NCBI GenBank assembly: GCA_051530055.1
Contig: CM121342.1
Location: 6,882,001-6,946,000, forward strand
DNA length: 64,000 bases
Reading direction: 5' to 3'
Origin: Neoechinorhynchus agilis
Lineage: Eukaryota; Acanthocephala
Shown: piece by piece, positions 1-11,029 of the stretch
How the letters are laid out: every line of letters starts with the position of its first letter
How positions within the stretch are numbered: the stretch's first letter is position 1
Notes under the pieces: model-generated
Databases searched by the model: none
Told to the model about the DNA's origin: nothing
What the model saw: the letters and a program-made list of their open reading frames with translations, nothing else
Made by a program: the position numbers and the translations under genes

Positions 1-106
1 TGCGCGCTCATAATGCGCTCTATATGTCAGGGGTTCAGCGGCAAATTATGTAAAATCGCGTTATATTCATTTAATCTTCTATAATACAAAGCACTTTTTG
101 GTGATG

Positions 107-250
107 AGAAAAATAGAGATTGATTTATTAATTCTCAATATTTCGTTCGTTTCGTCGGACTTCTTAAGGTTGTTAAAGTGTTTTATTCGTACCAACCTGA
201 AAACGTGCGACTGTACGGGCGAAATTTTGAGAATAATAAATCAATATCTA
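107..250. repeat. Foldback (inverted) repeat, decayed copy 1
   Basis: Two arms of about 65 bp (about 107-174 and 191-250) are imperfect reverse complements around a 16-nt loop beginning AAAGTGTTTT. The same element recurs at 21,051-21,186, where the inner 23 bp of the arms pair with a single mismatch. In both places it lies just upstream of an hnRNP-like RRM fragment, so foldback and gene fragment were duplicated together. No transposase is visible, so it may be a MITE-like element or a by-product of rearrangement. Confidence 0.6.
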
Positions 251-343
251 TTTTTCTTATAAACTTTATCTTTACGATTTCTTATAAGGTGCTTGGTGTC
301 TATTTTAAAAGTAGGGTAATCCACACGGACGAAGCATCCCAAG

Positions 344-495
344 GCAGAAACATTGTGGATTGCGTTGTTGTTAAAAACGCTGATGTTCGACGATTATGAT
401 CCGGTCAATCGAATTGTCTTAGAGAAGACCCATACAATCGATGGATATGATGTAGACGATCAGAAGGCTACTTCTAAGCGACGAAATCTTAAACT
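344..495 (+). pseudogene. hnRNP A/B-like RRM fragment, copy 1
   Basis: The frame from 382 reads [20 protein letters not shown] followed by a K-A-T-S-K segment. This is the C-terminal half of an RNA recognition motif as found in hnRNP A1/A2/Hrb proteins, including the diagnostic FDDYDPVD and the basic tail. A preceding frame (344-381) gives NIVDCVVVKNA, which fits the middle strands of the same fold. The RNP1 segment between them, still present in the 21.3 kb copy, is deleted here. Only half of one RRM is present, with no second RRM or glycine-rich tail, so this is a dead gene fragment. It sits between a foldback repeat and a LINE 3' end. Confidence 0.7.
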
Positions 496-699
496 CCACC
501 TCCCTGTTCGTCACGGTTCCGCCGGGATACATGAGTAGATCGGTCGCCCGAAAAGATTAGTGAAAATGTATTCTGGATCCACTTTTATGTTTTGTTCGTC
601 GGTGCAGAGATTAGAGAACGTTCTTGAGATTAATTGGCGGCGCAAGCATCCAAAGTTGATGCCGTCAGGGTTTCTCATTATATCGATGATTTCCTCGTG

Positions 700-975
700 G
701 TGGGAGAAATTGTGATGGTCTGGCTAATAGGTATTTTGATTGTTTTATGAAAATAGCATCAAGGCATTCGGTGTGAGAGGGGAAGGTCAGCTGCGCAGAT
801 GACGGATTTGAGATTTGCAAAGGTTGCGAAATACGGGATAACCGCAGGTGAGGGAAGGTAAAATAAAGCAGAAGTAAAATTTGTAGAGATCGGGTGAAGG
901 GATTCCTAAATGTCGGAGGCGTTTGAGAAGATAATTTTTTAAAGGTGTTGTGCTCGAGGGAGAGAAGCCAGTTTA
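700..975 (-). mobile_element. Jockey/CR1-like LINE, 3' coding fragment (module 1)
   Basis: On the minus strand the sequence encodes the post-RT region seen more fully at 5.25-6.84 kb (Y-P-x-F-x-N then K-S-Q-I motifs). Equivalent pieces lie downstream of the LRR genes at 24.1-24.4 kb and 56.1-56.4 kb, so it was part of the module before duplication. This copy lacks the SINE-like insertion carried by the other two and preserves the uninterrupted target around 719-732. Confidence 0.6.
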
Positions 976-1126
976 TGATAAAACACCAAGAGCTACAATC
1001 TAAAGAAATTCTTTATGTCATTGAATCAATGGATTAAAATGTTACACCTTTAATTTCTGTGTGTTCCTTGCGCTCATCTTTAAACGAATCTTACAATGAA
1101 ACGTTTTAATAATTAAATCTTACAAT

Positions 1127-3055
1127 TCAGTAATAAAAGATTGCTTCAATTTTCATTCCTTCGACAACTATCTGTCCCAGTGATCTCATCATTGGGAAGT
1201 GTTCAATATTAAAGTTTTGGACTTGATTGTTCGAAACATTCAAGAAAACGAGATTTGGCATTTTTAGATCATAAAGACTTCCTGGTATGCTTTTAAGTTT
1301 GTTATCAGCCAGATTAAAAAATATAAGATTTTCCAATCCATCGAACGCATCAACTGGAATTGTACTGAGTTTGTTTTGACTGAGATCGATAGCTTTCAAA
1401 TGGCTAGCGGCTTCAAAAGCTTTTGACTTTATTTTGGTGATTATATTTGATTGAAGACTCAAATATTTAAGATTGACTACACCCGAAAAATCGGTTGGTT
1501 CAAGCATAGTTATTTGGTTATTAGTCACGTCGAGTGATATTAAAATATTGACTGCCACGAACATGTTTATTTCTCTGAACGTTGTCAGGTTTTTGTTTGT
1601 TAGCGAGAAAACCTTCGTAGCGTTTTGACCATAGATCTTCAGTGCGGTCAAAATTGAATGAGGGACAAATTCCGAATCAAGGCCGAAGTTCGCGAGAGTC
1701 TTGTAGCTTTTTGTCCTGCTGAAGGTTACTGTTGATAATTTATTTCCCCGTAAAGCGACGTATGCAATCGAGCATGCGAGTGGATTTCTTGCAACCAGAT
1801 CTCGAATTCGATTTCCAGACAAATCGACGTAATGGAGGTTCCCTGTATTCCGAAAAAGATTGGGATGGATATGATTTAATTGGTTGTAACTAATCGAGAA
1901 GATTTTCAGTAGACGATTATTCCTTAAACTGCCCGAGCTGATCGTCTTTATTTGATTATAATCAAGAAATATCTCTCTCAATCTCCTTAACTTTGAAAAT
2001 GCGTTTCTATGGAAGCCATTAATCCTATTGTGCGGAAGATGGAGTTCTATAAGACTTGTCCAGTCGTCGAAATCATTTTCGTGGATGAATGTTACTTGAT
2101 TATACGCTAACGAAAATTTCTTTATATTTTCCTTCGTTTGTTGGTTTCCAGCAGGAATCGATTCTAATTGATTTCTCGTAATCTCAAGATTTTCAAGTCG
2201 AGGTGCTGCAGCTAACAAATTAGTGTCAAACGCTATAGCCGATCCATTTGTGAAGATAAATTTATATAATCTTGAATATTGGTCTTTACGACTAAATAAA
2301 TCGGTGGCATTTGCAAGATAGGTAATATGGAGATAACGAAGATTTTTAAACGATTCCATTATGTATACGGATTAAATTGGATTTCCAACTATGTACAATT
2401 CCTCAAGATAGTAAAAATAGCCTGAGTTCGGCGCAGCTAAATGATCAATCAAATTATAACTTAAATCCAATAGCTTCAGGTATCTTAGTTGGCTAATAAC
2501 ATTTATACTTTCACTTGTTAGCATATTGTTCGATAAACGAAGTATTTCCAATAGCGATAATTGCCGTGGGAATTGGGCAGGAATTATTGATATACTGTTG
2601 AAACTCAAACTTAGTCGAACAAGACTCATAAATTCTTTAAAAGCGTCCTCTTGGATCTTAACAATTCCAGTTCTCTTTATATTTAACTCTTTTACACGTT
2701 TGAGTTTAAAAAGTAAAGAATTGCTCAGTACTGACGATCTGTATGATTGTTCCGATTCATGAAGGATAGTTACCTTTACGACTTGGGGAAATAACAAAAC
2801 AAAATATTGCGGAATATCTTCAAGATCGACATTATTAAATTCAAAATTTTCTTGATTTTGTTGAGCAGATCGTAATAAATTAATAATCGATTCCATTCTC
2901 CCAACAGAATCATTTTCGTAACATCTTATTCCAAAGGCTAAAATCGGTTCGGAGTACGTTATCTCGCATTTCTGTTCTCTTCCATGTTGTTCCATTGAAA
3001 CAAGACTTAGTGGAATTACCAATAATATAATATTTAAGAAAAGCACAAGAAGCAT
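1127..3055 (-). pseudogene. Secreted LRR protein gene, copy A (one nonsense codon)
   Basis: This is an intronless gene of about 642 codons. It encodes a hydrophobic signal peptide (MLLVLFLNIILLVIPLSLVS), a short cap with two cysteines, and then at least a dozen extracellular-type leucine-rich repeats (LxxLxLxxNxI pattern) running to the end. There is no transmembrane segment or GPI-like tail, so the product is probably secreted. I chose the Met at 3055 because it is the first in-frame Met of the intact copy at 24.6-26.5 kb. A TAA stands at about 2370 where other copies have AAA (lysine, after Y-I-V-G-N-P-I), splitting the frame into a short N-terminal half and a 410-codon half. The rest of both halves is open and closely similar to the other copies, so the lesion is recent, polymorphic or a base error. 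Partner and function are unknown; extracellular LRR domains usually bind proteins. Confidence 0.85.
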
Positions 3056-3211
3056 TGCGGTTGAACGACGACGAAAAATCGAGATAACTCGTGTACATTT
3101 ATACATTTTCACGAGTAAAATAGGCGTGAGATACTTAAAGGATGAATGTATTAGTAATACATCCCTTTTTTCACCGATGCGCGGAGAAAAATCCAAATTG
3201 AACTTCCTTCC

Positions 3212-4655
3212 GTAGAGAGAAAATGTTGGATTCCATCAAAGATTTTATCCCTGAAAGCTACACCTACTTTTTATCAGTCCAATAAAACCCCTGGGACTTA
3301 CAAGCAATTATAAGCGAAGCAGAAAACTTGGGCCTCAAACTGAATTTCGAAAAATGCGAAACCCTTTTTCAGGGATTCAATGGCAGTTCACGTTCGACGA
3401 TCATCCCAGATTTTCGGCAAGTTGCTCCCAGGGTGCGCAAGGTTACAAAATACGAATTTAATCTCCTCGGAAGCCCCATTTTCGCCGAAAATGTCTCAAA
3501 GGACCTCGAGGCCCACATACCGAAGCTCGAATTATTATGCACAAGAGCATGTGAGCTGTCAGCAAACGAAGCCTTCTTCCTTTTAAAGAATTGCATATAC
3601 ATCCCCAAATTGATGTATAAGTTGAGAGCTGCTCCGTGTTTCGGGGAGAAAAGAGTTTTATCGGATCTCGACGGGGTTTTACGTTCTTTTTTAAAGAAAC
3701 TTTTTAATATAAATATTACGGATACGGGCTGGCGGCTGGCTACGTTCCCAACCTCTTTTGGCCGCCTCGGCATCCACGCAGTGTCTGATTTAGCCCTTCC
3801 AGCGTTCCTCGCCCCTTACCGAGCCAGCAAAACGTACGCGGACTTTGCAACATGAAACAAAACTCCCAACATTATTTGGACGGTTTATCGATCTGGCAAT
3901 CCCGGACAGAGATCCCGCACCTTCCGGAAAATGACCACAGGCAGTCGGCCTGGGACCTTCCCCTCATAAAGAAGATTCACAAATCCTTTAACGATCTTCT
4001 CTACGAGGTTCCCCAAGTTCGTCTTACGGCGTACTCTACAAAGGAATCGGAGCCTGGCTAAATGCTCTCCCCACCCCGACAATCGGAACTCTTCTAGAGG
4101 ATTCTACGTTAAGGGTCGCAGTTTCTTTAAGATTGGGCCAGGATATTTGTATCCCGCATCGCTGTCGCTGCGGCTTTATAGTTGACGCTAATTTCAGACA
4201 CGGCCTCTGTTGTAAAATGTCCAGCGGGAGGTTTCCAAGACACTAAGAATTGAACTCCCAATTTTGAGTAGAGCCCTAGATTCCGTTCACGTGCCCAATA
4301 TTCTAGAGCCGAGTAATTTATGCCGCCTATAAAGCAAGCGACCTGACGGTGTCACGGTTTTTCCATGGCGGGAGGGAAAACCGCTTTTTTGGGATGCGAC
4401 CCAGTAATTTTCCCTTTTCAAAAAAGAGCCCTGGAGGTTCAGCGGTCGTAGCTGAGGAACGAAAGCGTTCAAAATATAGAGCGCTCCAAAGGAATTACCA
4501 TTTCGTCCCTTTTGCCGTGGAAACGTATGGAGCCTTGGGACCATCAGCGCTCACTCTCCTCAACGATTTGGGACGAAAAGGTTGACGGGGGAACCGCGCT
4601 CGAGAAATTTCCTCGGTCAACGAATCGCAATTGCGATGGCAACGTCGGGATGTTT
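3212..4655 (+). mobile_element. RLE-type LINE, 3' half (RT C-terminus and endonuclease)
   Basis: The frames encode the part of the reverse transcriptase beyond the catalytic strand (N-L-G-L-K-L-N-F-E-K-C, then the thumb), followed by a Cys/His cluster (HRCRCG...H...CC) and an R-P-D-G...W-D segment like the PD-(D/E)XK restriction-like endonuclease of R2/NeSL-type LINEs. The YLDD catalytic segment has been deleted internally at about 3,285. Several frameshifts and stops follow. The 5' junction is abrupt inside the LRR upstream flank. A 20-bp deletion after GGGATGCGAC and the CCTATAAAGC variant are shared with the copy at 47.1-47.7 kb but not with the one at 40.5 kb. Assignment to the RLE class is from these motifs by eye. 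Confidence 0.75.
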
Positions 4656-5084
4656 ACAACGATGAAAAACGAAATAGTAAAATAAATAATAAATAATTTA
4701 ACTTCCACCATCACAACTTGAGTGACATTCAGTAATCCATAATTTGAGGTTTTGGTTAGTAAAAAAAATATTTTGAGGTGTGGCCTTGACAGAGGACGCC
4801 TTCGTATGATTTTTGGCTGTCAATCTCAGACCCAAATAAATAATATGTTTCAGCCAATAGCCATGAAGTAAAGTGCTGTCAATATAAAATCCGTTAATTT
4901 CTTATACACAAAAATCGTGCAAAATTTTTGATAAAAAATTCAGTAACTCGGTTAATCTCTAAGAATACAATAAAACATTTTATATCAGGTTTTCCCAATC
5001 TATTCAACATAAAATTTACACTTTTAACATATCCGATTTTTATATAATTAAAATAAAAGGAGTGTGCAAAGGAGCGTTACCATC
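4656..5084. repeat. Shared LRR upstream flank, no gene seen
   Basis: This AT-rich stretch is a diverged copy of the segment lying 5' of each LRR gene (compare 26,630-26,960, 34,010-34,310, 53,590-53,890 and 61,540-61,845). It contains the common words CCGTTAATTTCTTATACA and GGAGCGTTACCATCGCCGAA. Here a LINE fragment separates it from the LRR gene. It may hold LRR promoter sequence, but I recognise no specific site. Confidence 0.55.
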
Positions 5085-5250
5085 GCCGAAACTCAAATCC
5101 GTCGCTTGCTGGACGAGTTTTTTCGAAGCTCGCAGACGGAATGTCAAAGGTGCAGTTCGTCTTTTATCATCAATGGGCAGTCTCTCCAAAGATCCGTTTA
5201 CAAATAGCTTTAACTAACAAAATACTTATCGCCCGTAAAAACTTTCCTTC
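5085..5250 (+). mobile_element. RLE-LINE N-terminal fragment
   Basis: Starting at GTTACCATCGCCGAAACTC, the sequence matches the LINE N-terminal stretch present at 34,304, 53,600 (-) and 61,539 (-), which encodes a V-T-I-A-E-T-Q-I-G-R-L-L-like helix. Similarity breaks at about 5,250, where a different LINE family begins. Only about 165 bp remain. Confidence 0.5.
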
Positions 5251-6840
5251 TTCCGAAATTCGTTAGGGTGGCAATTTAACATGGTGGTGGGTCGTCAAGG
5301 ACTCTCTTGGTCTACGCAAAGCTGATCCCTTCCCTAATTTGGCCTCTTCGGTTCTAGACTCTATCAATCAGAACCACTGCCCTGGATCAATTTACAGTCC
5401 CTGATCCACATCAGGCCCCACAAAATCTTTGAAGCCCAAATATGAAACTTTTGTCAACTCGTCGGCACTCCCCTTAGTTTCGTCATACGAAGTACTACCG
5501 CATCTCAAGAAATTACCTCGAAATTCACCCTCTCAATTAGTAATCCCAAACTGGGCTCTTCCCTAAATCATCCTTGAATTCATAGACCCTTTAACCCTCA
5601 TTATAAACCAGCGCTTTTTATATGGCATCTACCCCTCATGCCTGAAAACTGCTAAAGTTATCCTTCTTCCAAACGAATACATCCAATTTCCACCGAATCC
5701 ATCCAATATCCATTCTACTCGCCACTCTTTCAAAAATCATTGAAAAATGTTTTAAATCTCGCTTCTTCCACTTCTCAACGACAATTTATCGCCTCTACAA
5801 TTCGGCTTCCGGCCTAAATTTTCTGCAACCGGCGCCGTACGTTGCATCTATGACACGCCCATTCGCAACCTCGACAATACTGCCTCTTACTTCAGCCACC
5901 AAATCAATTGGATTGGTCGAAAGCATTCGACTCCGTGTACCATTCACTACTCCCCCCCCCGGGACTATTTCGATTTCGGCGTAAACTCGTGGCCTATCTG
6001 CTGGCTCGCCTTTTATCTTTACAATCGCAAGCAATACATTCACTGCCGTTCTACCTCTTCTATTATTCAATTCAGCACAAAAGAGTTATCTTAAGGTGCC
6101 GTCCTGTCACCATTTCGCTTTGATTTTTCCTAAACGACCCCAAACCTCTCTCCTCTCACTCTAAACTCTTATTATGGGCCGACGATATAACCCTCATCAC
6201 CAACCCCCGTCTCCCTTTCTTTAACCTCTAAAAAAATCACACCCATAAAAGATTTCTGAACTAATCACAAACTCCATCTCAGTTTCTCTAAATGCCTCGA
6301 AATGATATTTTCTCTCCCGCAACCCCACAACGTCCTCTGAGCTTCTCAATGACATCCTACGAGTAACCTTCCTGAGAATTCTTGGTCTCCAATGTTAATC
6401 AAATTTGAAATGGGACTCGCACTTCACTCTCTCCCTCGAGCACAACACCTTTAAAATTTATCTCCCCAAACGCCTCCGACATTTATGAATCCTTTCACAC
6501 GATCTCTACAAATTTTACTTCTGCTTTATTTTGCCATCAATCGCCTACGGTTATCCCGCATTTTGCAACCTTTCCAAATCTCAAATCCGTCATCATGAAA
6601 TGTTTCACCAAAGCGCCTCTAAAATTGTCGCAGCGTTGGTGCGGGATGATAGGCATATATTCAAGCGAAAATGAGATGCGATCATCAGAAAATCTCGAGC
6701 AGGGGTTAATACGACAAATCTCTACTTCCGCTCTGTCTACCCCACTGCTCAATCCTCCAAATACGAATTGATTCGAAGGAGAGAACAGAAAACAATAACT
6801 AACAATTAACCAACCAAAGTCAAAATAAACTAAAACCAAC
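5250..6840 (+). mobile_element. Jockey/CR1-like LINE, decayed RT region
   Basis: Several frames carry successive RT blocks: a W-W-x-x-V-K-D segment near 5,280; K-T-A-K-V-I-L-L-P at about 5,650; S-P-L-Q-F-G-F-R-P-K-F-S-A-T-G-A at 5,790-5,840; D-W-S-K-A-F-D-S-V at 5,908; L-W-A-D-D-I-T-L-I (the catalytic xADD box) at about 6,175; then Y-G-Y-P-A-F-C-N-L-S-K-S-Q-I at about 6,545. This block order is that of Jockey/I/CR1 superfamily reverse transcriptases. The frame is broken many times. Its 3' part is the source of fragments repeated in the other modules, and a piece of 5,398-5,608 reappears inverted inside another LINE at 47.76-47.97 kb. Confidence 0.75.
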
Positions 6841-6929
6841 TAACGGACCATATTAAATGTACCTAAGAACAAAAATTCTTCAAATCTCTGCACGATTATC
6901 AATTTTAGTCGTTTTTTTTTCTGGTCCAA

Positions 6930-7490
6930 GGGACTCCCGAGTAGTTTAGGATGAAAAGTATATGAGTAGTCGAATTCGTTACCTCTCATCCATCCGGTCC
7001 ATTAAGGAGTTGTAAACCTGATGAACGAGCGGTGAGTCTTGCGATTTGGCGCAGTTTCCTGGAGTTAAACCAATTCGGTTAGTGATGACCATTTCGATAG
7101 TTCCTCTGTGAAATTCTCTTCACTAACCTCATCGAAAACTTTTTTTTCGAGTGTTCACGACTCGCGCATATTGACGCAAGGAAGGAGGACGTGGGCAAGG
7201 TTGTCTGCCTCCATGATAATTCGCTGAAGCTCACATTTAAGATGCTCTCAAGTTTGTAGAGCTTAGCAAAATCGTTCTGATAGTTGAAGGTTGGAGTAGT
7301 TCTGAGCTTGTAGAGAAGTTTCGGTATGTAGAGGCAATTTTTGATGAGAAAAACGGCCTCGTGGACTTTTAGCTTTGAAGCCCTCTCACATTGCAGCTCA
7401 AGATTTTACGGTATACTTTCGATATCCATTGGGTCTCCCCTGGCACGCATGAACCAAACAAACTGAGCTGATCGAGCTGAACCAGCGTTT
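6930..7490 (-). mobile_element. RLE-LINE subfamily B, RT thumb fragment (module 1)
   Basis: Read on the minus strand this matches the better-preserved 27.1-27.7 kb copy, encoding [17 protein letters not shown] and S-W-R-Q-I-T-L-P-T-S. These correspond to blocks of the 3.2 and 39.5 kb LINE. It is more diverged than subfamily A, so it is an older or separate lineage. The 1.07 kb following it in module 2 (27,711-28,783) is missing here. Confidence 0.6.
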
Positions 7491-7769
7491 AGCCTTGGAC
7501 GACGAAAAAGTATTCCAACAATAAATGAATGCGAGCGGCGGTGATAATCAACCAGTGATTCGTCGAACTTTACAGTAATCCCGAAATTACAGCCACTAAT
7601 TGTCAATAAATAAATCCTTATCGGTTTTGTTTGAGTTTTGGCGAAGAGCATAAAAGCGCATCCATTACTATCTACAATTGCTAAGGAGCATTACTACGAA
7701 TATCTCACAATTCCCCGATCCTTCACGAAAATATCCATTAAGTCAATATTCAGAACTGCAAAGTATACA

Positions 7770-8200
7770 ATGAATCCTGGGATCGTTGAAGTTCTTCAAG
7801 AAATTCTCGCTCAACTGGGCAACGAGCTTGAGAACGTAGAGCGAGAAAGGTTCACAACTGAACAAATGGATCCAAACGATTTCAAAATTATTGACGGCCA
7901 CGACAGTAAACCAAAAGTGGATTACGGGGTAGAAATATCTCGTCAGGGATTGCAGGACGATGCATCTGAAGAAACTAACGAAACCTTCTCAATGACCGGA
8001 CCTGCTAAAACGAAGCAGTAAACAGTTTGATGTAAGTTCCTTCGAGAATTAATTCGCTAATTTAAACAATAAGTCAGCTCGCGATTGTGAACGACCAGAA
8101 CGAATTGAACGATGATTCCGCCGCGGCTAAGGTAGCAGAACAAATTCAACCACTTCGAACTATGGACGAATTAGAAAAATATCAATCTGCAAAGATTATA
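7770..8200 (+). pseudogene. Zinc-finger family N-terminal fragment (module 1)
   Basis: Starting at ATG 7,770 the frame reads MNPGIVEVLQEILAQLGNEL, then the acidic D-G-H-D-S stretch that opens every zinc-finger copy in this window. The open frame ends at 8,021 with no finger. Beyond it, diverged sequence keeps an L-N-D-D-S word and E-Q-I-Q, resembling the middle of the short two-finger form. The 44 codons upstream of 7,770 are open but are probably 5' untranslated. It is a truncated paralogue of a third subtype, duplicated at 29,057-29,480, where an early stop is present. No function is expected. Confidence 0.7.
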
Positions 8201-8239
8201 ATTATAACACTTTCTATTATTGCACGAAGAAGAGGACTC

Positions 8240-8815
8240 ATGTACTTCTGGTTCTCCTAAACATTCGAGTTCTGATTTGTTAGATGAATGCGATTGTCTA
8301 TTTTTGAGCAAATTAGGGTTCGGTTGGGTGGGAATATTCGGTCGGGAGGGGATGTGCCGTAGGGTGGGAAAGTTGGTGGTTATTGTTTGCAGGAGAGTTT
8401 GTGAGTTTGGGTTTTTCCTCAGGTTCATTTCGGGTCTCCTTATCCGAGAAGATTGGGCAGAAATGAAAAATGAACGTAGGTACAGGGATTAGGGAAGTTG
8501 AGGAATTTATCGATGCGAAAACGGAAATAAAATGCGGTAAAATTGTGTTGGAAGGGTTAATAGGCGTTTTGATTGTTTCTTAAAAATTTTATAAAGGCAT
8601 TTGGTGAGCGGGGGAAAATGAGTTTTGCAAATTTTAGAAGCTCTTCCCCATGAAATGTTTCAAGGCGACGGATTTGTGATTTGGTAGGTTGCAAAAGACG
8701 GGATAACCGTAGCCAAGCGAAGTGATGAGGGTGAGATCGTCGGCATTTAAGAAAAGTTTAGAACGAGAGGAAAAAGGTAGTGACAGCACATTAAAAAGGA
8801 CCTCGTTTCCTTTTT
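8240..8815 (-). mobile_element. Jockey/CR1-like LINE 3' fragment with internal deletion (module 1)
   Basis: The minus strand encodes N-A-D-D-L-T-L-I-T directly joined to G-Y-G-Y-P-V, so most of the RT thumb was lost. It is followed by proline-rich, G-rich-complement 3' sequence (P-T-E-Y-S-H-P-T). The same deleted form occurs at 29,500-30,075, so the deletion predates the module duplication. Confidence 0.6.
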
Positions 8816-9128
8816 ATAGACTGCTCATTTTTGTTTTTATTGGTGCAAGGTTTTTACGGTCGCATGCCGATTAAGCTTGAAGTCTGCCTTATTCTTTATA
8901 CTATCTCAACCGTGATGCTTCGGTATTCTGGATTGAATGCGATACCTTTTATAGATGTTATTACTACCAACTCAATATTCTGAAATTAGTAAAGTGAGTG
9001 GGTTGAAATCATCGATGAGTTGCCCTAAAGCCCAATTTCAATAATGAACGATTGATTTTTGTGTAAACAACGATCATCACAATCAAACCAAACAAAGAGT
9101 CTACTAATATATTAAACTAAATATCCTT

Positions 9129-11027
9129 TCAATCCTTCTCAGATTGTTTCTCGGAACGATCTTTCTCAGCCTGAACTTCTGCACTTATCCACGCGGCAGA
9201 TATTAACATTGAGTTCAATGTAGGCGTCCAATTCATCGATGGAACATTCGATGTCAGTTTATTGTTTTGCTGGATTAATTCACTTTGGGCCGACGATAAA
9301 TTTATTAATCTGCCGAGGGTTTGTAGTGTTTCTTCTAAGAAGGGCGAGGGTTTCAAAGGTTCAGTTGCACTTCGATTTAAAGTGCTCGATTCTTGCATTC
9401 TGGTTCTCCGTGATTTTGTTCGTGGTTGTTGCTCAATTTGGTCTAACGGCACTCCGCGCTTTAAAGATTTTTGCCCTTGCTTAATTGAAGAACATTTAAG
9501 ATCTCCTGTTCGCATCACCGCTTTTTTAGTTTCAACGGCTGAATTTGTTTTTGAATCCAAAAAACCTTCGATAATCGCACAGGATTTACAATAATAAAGT
9601 TCATTTCGACGGTATCGGATTCGACTTACAACAACTTTGCATCGATTGCATTGACGTTGAACTTTTGCTCGTTTCGCCCGCGTAGAACTTGTTTCCGGGT
9701 GCTTGCGTTTTGTCGGTTCAATGGTTCTTTTGTTGAACGCTTCATTGAAATTATCTTCATTCCGGTCTTGACGTTGCTCGACAGCAATATTCGTTTGGTC
9801 TTTTGGAATACTGGCTTCTATGCATTTCTCACAAAGACAGAGTCCACAATAATCAAACAATTTAGAAATTTCACTCATTCCACATTTAATGCAACATCGA
9901 ATATCGCCAGTGTCTCCAGTCTTGTCTTCTAATTCCGGGTTCTGATTGGTTTGACTGTTTAAGGTAAGGTAATGTGACAATTTTACTGCTTCTTCTTTAC
10001 ATTCCAGTTCATCTTCTTGATTATTTTTATGTTGAATTTTACTCGCTTGCTTGTTTGAAGAAGTACATTCCTGACATGTGAAAGATCCTTTCGATGAATT
10101 CCAAATTGAATTATCGTTTGAACCGCATTTGTTGCAACATTTGAAATTTGTAGAATGTTTTTTGTTCGATGCAGTGGACCGTTTGTTCGCTTTTACACCG
10201 AGATCGATATTGGAAACTGCGCAGATAGATTCTGTTTGTAGCTGAGATGTATTTTCGTTCGGATTAACGGTACTCGCTTGAGAGCTACTCAAGATTCCTG
10301 TAAGCCGAGTTGCTGATTGCGGGGCACAACCTTTACACAGAATAAGTTGATAACAGGAATACCATTCAGAACTTCTCCCTCTTCCACATCGTCGGCAACA
10401 AATATCTGAAGTATTCGCTGAACTATCCGAGAGATTGGGAACGCTTTGGACACGAGGAGGTTGTAATGGAAGTTTCTGATTTTTATCTTCATTGCTTCCT
10501 TTTTTCGGCGATGTGAGAGTCAATTGTGCACATTTGCAACAAAGAACTATTTCTTTAGTATAAAACCAGGATACGCTCTTCTTGGTTCGGCAATTTTTAC
10601 AGGACTTTCCATTTTTACTTTTGAGAAGTTTGACAGGATAAGATGCGGATTTCCGCTTTGCCGCCAAAGATTTATTTACCATCTCAAGACCAATTACACC
10701 CGCATTGTCGTAATTTCCGATATCTTTGACAATAATCGCATCGATTTGACCAACCAAAGAAGGCCACTTCGCAATCTTTGCAGATTGATCTTTTCCTATT
10801 TCGTTCATAGTTCGTTCGTTGGTTTCTTTAAGTTCAACGTCCAGCAATCCCTTACGAGATATTTCTACTTCTCGATCGTCTTTTGGTTCACTGTCATGGC
10901 CGTCAATAATTTTGATATCGGTAAGATCGATTTGTTCAGTTGTGGGCCTTTCTCGCTCTGCGTTCTCAAGCTTGTTGTCCACTTGAGCAAGAATTTCTTG
11001 AAGAACTTCAATAATCTCAGGATTCAT
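9129..11027 (-). CDS. Five-finger CX2CX16CX2C protein, long form (copy 1)
   Basis: This intact 632-aa frame encodes a probable nuclear protein. It has an acidic N-terminus (1-75) and five zinc fingers with identical spacing C-x2-C-x16-C-x2-C at residues 143-166, 211-234, 298-321, 379-402 and 460-483. A basic stretch around 436-457 (KRKHPETSSTRAKRAK) looks like a nuclear localisation signal, and the C-terminal tail is charged. Finger 1 has a W and finger 2 an E-W in the loop, like GATA fingers, but GATA domains have 17-18 loop residues, so these are GATA-like at best and DNA binding is inferred. The Met at 11,027 is the only usable start: upstream, indels destroy the frame that stays open in sister copies. 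Residues 544-580 are missing from the 30.4 kb copy. I recognise no named orthologue. Confidence 0.85.
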   Translation of the reverse strand: MNPEIIEVLQEILAQVDNKLENAERERPTTEQIDLTDIKIIDGHDSEPKDDREVEISRKGLLDVELKETNERTMNEIGKDQSAKIAKWPSLVGQIDAIIVKDIGNYDNAGVIGLEMVNKSLAAKRKSASYPVKLLKSKNGKSCKNCRTKKSVSWFYTKEIVLCCKCAQLTLTSPKKGSNEDKNQKLPLQPPRVQSVPNLSDSSANTSDICCRRCGRGRSSEWYSCYQLILCKGCAPQSATRLTGILSSSQASTVNPNENTSQLQTESICAVSNIDLGVKANKRSTASNKKHSTNFKCCNKCGSNDNSIWNSSKGSFTCQECTSSNKQASKIQHKNNQEDELECKEEAVKLSHYLTLNSQTNQNPELEDKTGDTGDIRCCIKCGMSEISKLFDYCGLCLCEKCIEASIPKDQTNIAVEQRQDRNEDNFNEAFNKRTIEPTKRKHPETSSTRAKRAKVQRQCNRCKVVVSRIRYRRNELYYCKSCAIIEGFLDSKTNSAVETKKAVMRTGDLKCSSIKQGQKSLKRGVPLDQIEQQPRTKSRRTRMQESSTLNRSATEPLKPSPFLEETLQTLGRLINLSSAQSELIQQNNKLTSNVPSMNWTPTLNSMLISAAWISAEVQAEKDRSEKQSEKD

Positions 11028-11029
11028 TG

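Noticed and set aside
9262-9594. Hydrophobic, cysteine-rich frames opposite the zinc-finger genes (also at 18,292, 30,546, 37,300 and 58,294)
   Set aside because: They occur antisense in every zinc-finger copy and mirror its codons (W, C, F from complement of finger and tail codons). There is no independent evidence of coding.
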